A stretch of DNA of 58,129 bases, from NCBI GenBank assembly GCA_023128415.1, contig JAGMEA010000013.1:1-58129 (forward strand), in the 5' to 3' direction. Position 1 is the first letter of the stretch, and every line of letters starts with the position of its first letter. Below are positions 55,828 to 58,129 of the stretch, piece by piece. The stretch is from Candidatus Babeliales bacterium (lineage in GTDB: Bacteria; Babelota; Babeliae; Babelales; UBA12411). Position numbers and translations under genes: made by a program. The notes under the pieces are model-generated. The model did not search any database. It had not been told where the DNA came from and saw nothing but the letters and a program-made list of their open reading frames with translations.

Positions 55828-56916
55828 TTACCTTATTTGTTTTGTTTTAATATTTTCTAAAATTCTTTTTCTGATTTCTTCTAATATCTGTTGTCTGTTA
55901 ATTGGGTGTTTACGATCAAAACTTCTGACATTTTCAGATCGTTCTTGATCTCTGTTTAACTTAAATAATCCGGCTTTTTGAGCTCTAAGTTTTTCAAAGG
56001 CGCTTTTTTTAATTAATGGCAAATTAGCAAGCTTATAACTCAAATTTATATTTTTCTTGTCTCTTAATATCTTTATGATAATCTCATCATTTATTTGTGT
56101 ATTGACTATAGATTTAAGGGTTTGATAGCGATCTTTTAACTCTATAACCTTGGTATTATTAACTTCAGTTATTACATCCTTTTCTCTAAGTCCCAAAACT
56201 AATCCAACTGTTTTTTCTTTTAATTTTCCTATGCGTATTCCATAAGGGATATCATCCTTGTATGCTGTAATTAAATTTAAATCTTCAAAAAGTTGTCCTA
56301 GAGAGCTAACCATTGTTTTAAATCTGGAAGGATCTATTGTAAATTCGAAATCATCAACTTTATTTACAGTGTTACTCCAATTAACTTCGTTGATTCCTTC
56401 TATTTGCTCATCTTTTTCTTTTAAATAGATTATTTCTTGTTGGCCATTATTTCTAAATATAATTACTTTTTCGGGTACAATTTTAGCAATTTGTGCATCT
56501 TTAATTTTTTCTCCAACAGCATAACTTTGTTCTTTTCCTGTTTCATCTTCTAAGAGTGCAATGTTTTTCATCGATTCAGATGAAAACAAGATTCCCTTAA
56601 GTTTTATATCCAATGGAGGCAACAATGTTACGGGGAGCTTTGCCGGAAGAGGAAGGGCTTCATGAGATCTTGGTTCAGGTATTGGGTTTATAAGTTGTTT
56701 TTCCTCAGCCGTAGTGGGGACATAGGTCTCAAAAAGATCATTTGTATAAATATCTTCAATTTTAATATCTTTATGTTCTTCTGTTGGTATTTCAAGCAAT
56801 AATTGTTTGGGAAGACGCAATGATGGAATTGTTTGTTTTATAATTATGCTTGTTGATAAGATTAGAAAAAATATAACAAGCATTGAACTATTTAATTGCC
56901 ACAATTCCTGTTTCAT
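55828..56916 (-). CDS. GspC-like inner-membrane protein with PDZ domain
   Basis: A 362-residue protein with one N-terminal membrane segment (about 10-30), a Pro-rich linker, and an HR domain typical of GspC ('IKLKGILFSSESMKNIALLE', 'AVGEKIKDAQIAKIVPEKVI'). Then comes a PDZ-like domain ('GLVLGLREKDVITEVNNTKV'). GspC links the inner-membrane platform to the secretin; here two secretins follow directly. A basic C-terminal tail is unusual. Three bases separate it from the secretin start. Confidence 0.85.
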   Translation of the reverse strand: MKQELWQLNSSMLVIFFLILSTSIIIKQTIPSLRLPKQLLLEIPTEEHKDIKIEDIYTNDLFETYVPTTAEEKQLINPIPEPRSHEALPLPAKLPVTLLPPLDIKLKGILFSSESMKNIALLEDETGKEQSYAVGEKIKDAQIAKIVPEKVIIFRNNGQQEIIYLKEKDEQIEGINEVNWSNTVNKVDDFEFTIDPSRFKTMVSSLGQLFEDLNLITAYKDDIPYGIRIGKLKEKTVGLVLGLREKDVITEVNNTKVIELKDRYQTLKSIVNTQINDEIIIKILRDKKNINLSYKLANLPLIKKSAFEKLRAQKAGLFKLNRDQERSENVRSFDRKHPINRQQILEEIRKRILENIKTKQIR

Positions 56917-57012
56917 AAAACCTTACCCTTATAGATTTATTCTTTTTGATGGTATGTTTTTTAACTGTCTAATGTCAAGTAAGCCGATATGCGCAATATT
57001 AGGTGGTTATTT

Positions 57013-58026
57013 TTAAGGAGAAGGGGTTTTTTCTAAAATTGCTTGAATAACTTGGTCAGAAGTTATATTTTCTGCCTCTGCTTCATAAGAAAGAAGGATT
57101 CTGTGTCTTAAAACATCAAAAACTACAGCCTTAACATCATCAGGTATTACAAAATGTCTCTTTTTTAGAAAGGCTTGTGCTCGTGATGCGTGATGTAATG
57201 CTAAAGTTGCCCTAGGAGATGCTCCATAATCAATAAGATTTTTTAAGGAATCTAATCCATAATCCTTTGGGTCTCGTGTGGAAATAACGATATTAACAAT
57301 GTATTCAACGATTTTTTCGTCCAAGTATACTTGTGAGATTAGTGATTTTGATAGCTCTATATCTTCCTTTGTTAAAACTTGGGTAATAGATCCGGGATTA
57401 AATACTTTATTAATTATATCTTTTTCTTCTTCAGGTTTTGGATAGTTTACAATTAGCTTAAACATGAAGCGATCCAGTTGAGCTTCTGGCAATCTATAAG
57501 TTCCTTCTTGTTCAATAGGATTTTGTGTAGCCAAAACTAAAAATGGGGGATCTAGTTTAAAACTAGTTTCGCCTAATGTTACCTGTAATTCCTGCATAGC
57601 TTCTAAAAGAGCAGATTGCACCTTTGCTGGAGCTCTATTTATTTCATCCGCTAGAACTAAATTTGTAAAAATAGGTCCTTTTTTTGTTTGAAATTCTTGC
57701 GTTTTAGGATTGTAAATTAAAGTTCCGACAAGATCCGCTGGTAGTAGGTCTGGTGTAAACTGTATTCTCCCAAAAGATATACCTAAACTTTTAGCTATAG
57801 CTTTAACTAAAGTTGTTTTTGCTAATCCAGGTACTCCCTCCAAAAGTATATGACCATTGCAAAGCAATCCAATAAGGAGTTTTTCAACTATGTTGTCTAA
57901 ACCGACAATTTCTTTTCTAGTTTCTATTTTGAGAGCTTGCCAGCGAAGACTTTCTTCTTTAATTTGCTCTATCAAGTCATTAGGAGAAGAGTTTTCTTCG
58001 ATTTTTGATATTTTAATATTCTCCAT
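57013..58026 (-). CDS. MoxR-family AAA+ ATPase
   Basis: A 337-residue ATPase. Walker A is the MoxR form 'GVPGLAKTTLVKAIA', Walker B 'LVLADEINRAPAKVQSALLEAMQE' region, sensor 'VLATQNPIEQEGTYRLPEAQLDRFMF', and the C-terminal lid 'GASPRATLALHHASRAQAFL'. MoxR proteins act as chaperones for metal or protein complexes, often beside VWA-domain genes. Such a gene may lie beyond the window end; here it precedes the secretion operon by 96 bases on the same strand. No strong ribosome site is seen. Confidence 0.94.
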   Translation of the reverse strand: MENIKISKIEENSSPNDLIEQIKEESLRWQALKIETRKEIVGLDNIVEKLLIGLLCNGHILLEGVPGLAKTTLVKAIAKSLGISFGRIQFTPDLLPADLVGTLIYNPKTQEFQTKKGPIFTNLVLADEINRAPAKVQSALLEAMQELQVTLGETSFKLDPPFLVLATQNPIEQEGTYRLPEAQLDRFMFKLIVNYPKPEEEKDIINKVFNPGSITQVLTKEDIELSKSLISQVYLDEKIVEYIVNIVISTRDPKDYGLDSLKNLIDYGASPRATLALHHASRAQAFLKKRHFVIPDDVKAVVFDVLRHRILLSYEAEAENITSDQVIQAILEKTPSP

Positions 58027-58129
58027 AAGCCATCTTTATTCTATAAATAAACAATTCTAAGCTAAACTAAAGGATTTTTCTGAAAATTTCCAGTTTAAAG
58101 TTTGATTACGACAATAAACGGGAAAGCCC

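Overview
The window reads as chromosome from a reduced, AT-rich, Gram-negative bacterium that probably lives inside a eukaryotic (perhaps protist) cell. The outer membrane is indicated by lpxK, secretins, DUF2490-type barrels and a Pal-like lipoprotein. A host-associated life is suggested by exported proteins carrying ubiquitin-interacting-motif-like helices, an exported kinase-like protein and an FtsH-like AAA+ protease behind a signal-peptide-like N-terminus. The gene mix resembles Dependentiae (TM6) genomes. This placement is an inference from gene content, not from a phylogenetic marker search.

Layout. 1-2.2 kb: groES-groEL behind a structured leader, with an IS-end repeat at the window edge. 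2.2-6.3 kb: an island of exported accessory genes (two UIM-like proteins, a kinase-like protein, a small Cys-rich protein, a frameshifted M15 peptidase). 6.3-14.5 kb: uvrC-uvrB and uvrA on the minus strand, separated by an inverted copy of the IS end with a probable TnpB C-terminal relic and by an exported unknown protein. 14.7-19.3 kb: exported proteins, a PASTA protein, RNase P RNA, trpS, thyX and a Lys-rich histone-like protein. 19.8-30.1 kb: priA, two DUF2490 proteins, an AGCS symporter, a Pal-like lipoprotein, rng, gatB and an HtrA-like protease. 30.3-34 kb: three related exported proteins around the FtsH-like gene. 34-39.4 kb: ruvA, a tandem D-Ala-D-Ala ligase, rpe, GerMN-like and cupin genes, nfo. 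39.8-45 kb: the operon nusA-infB-lpxK-wecA-like.

45.0-45.8 kb is a 796-base intergenic region with nine copies of an 11-bp DnaA-box-like motif in two mirror-image arrays, an almost pure A/T tract, and an apparent switch of strand composition across it. I propose it as the replication origin. It is followed by a family-4-type uracil-DNA glycosylase, a short ComEC, enolase, and a minus-strand operon for a type II secretion / type IV pilus-like envelope complex (MoxR, GspC, two GspD secretins, a GspL/PilM-PilN protein, a GspM/PilO protein).

Most housekeeping genes are complete. The items most worth following are the UIM-like exported proteins, the candidate origin, the tandem Ddl whose two halves have lost different catalytic residues, and the FtsH-like protease with its family of exported neighbours.
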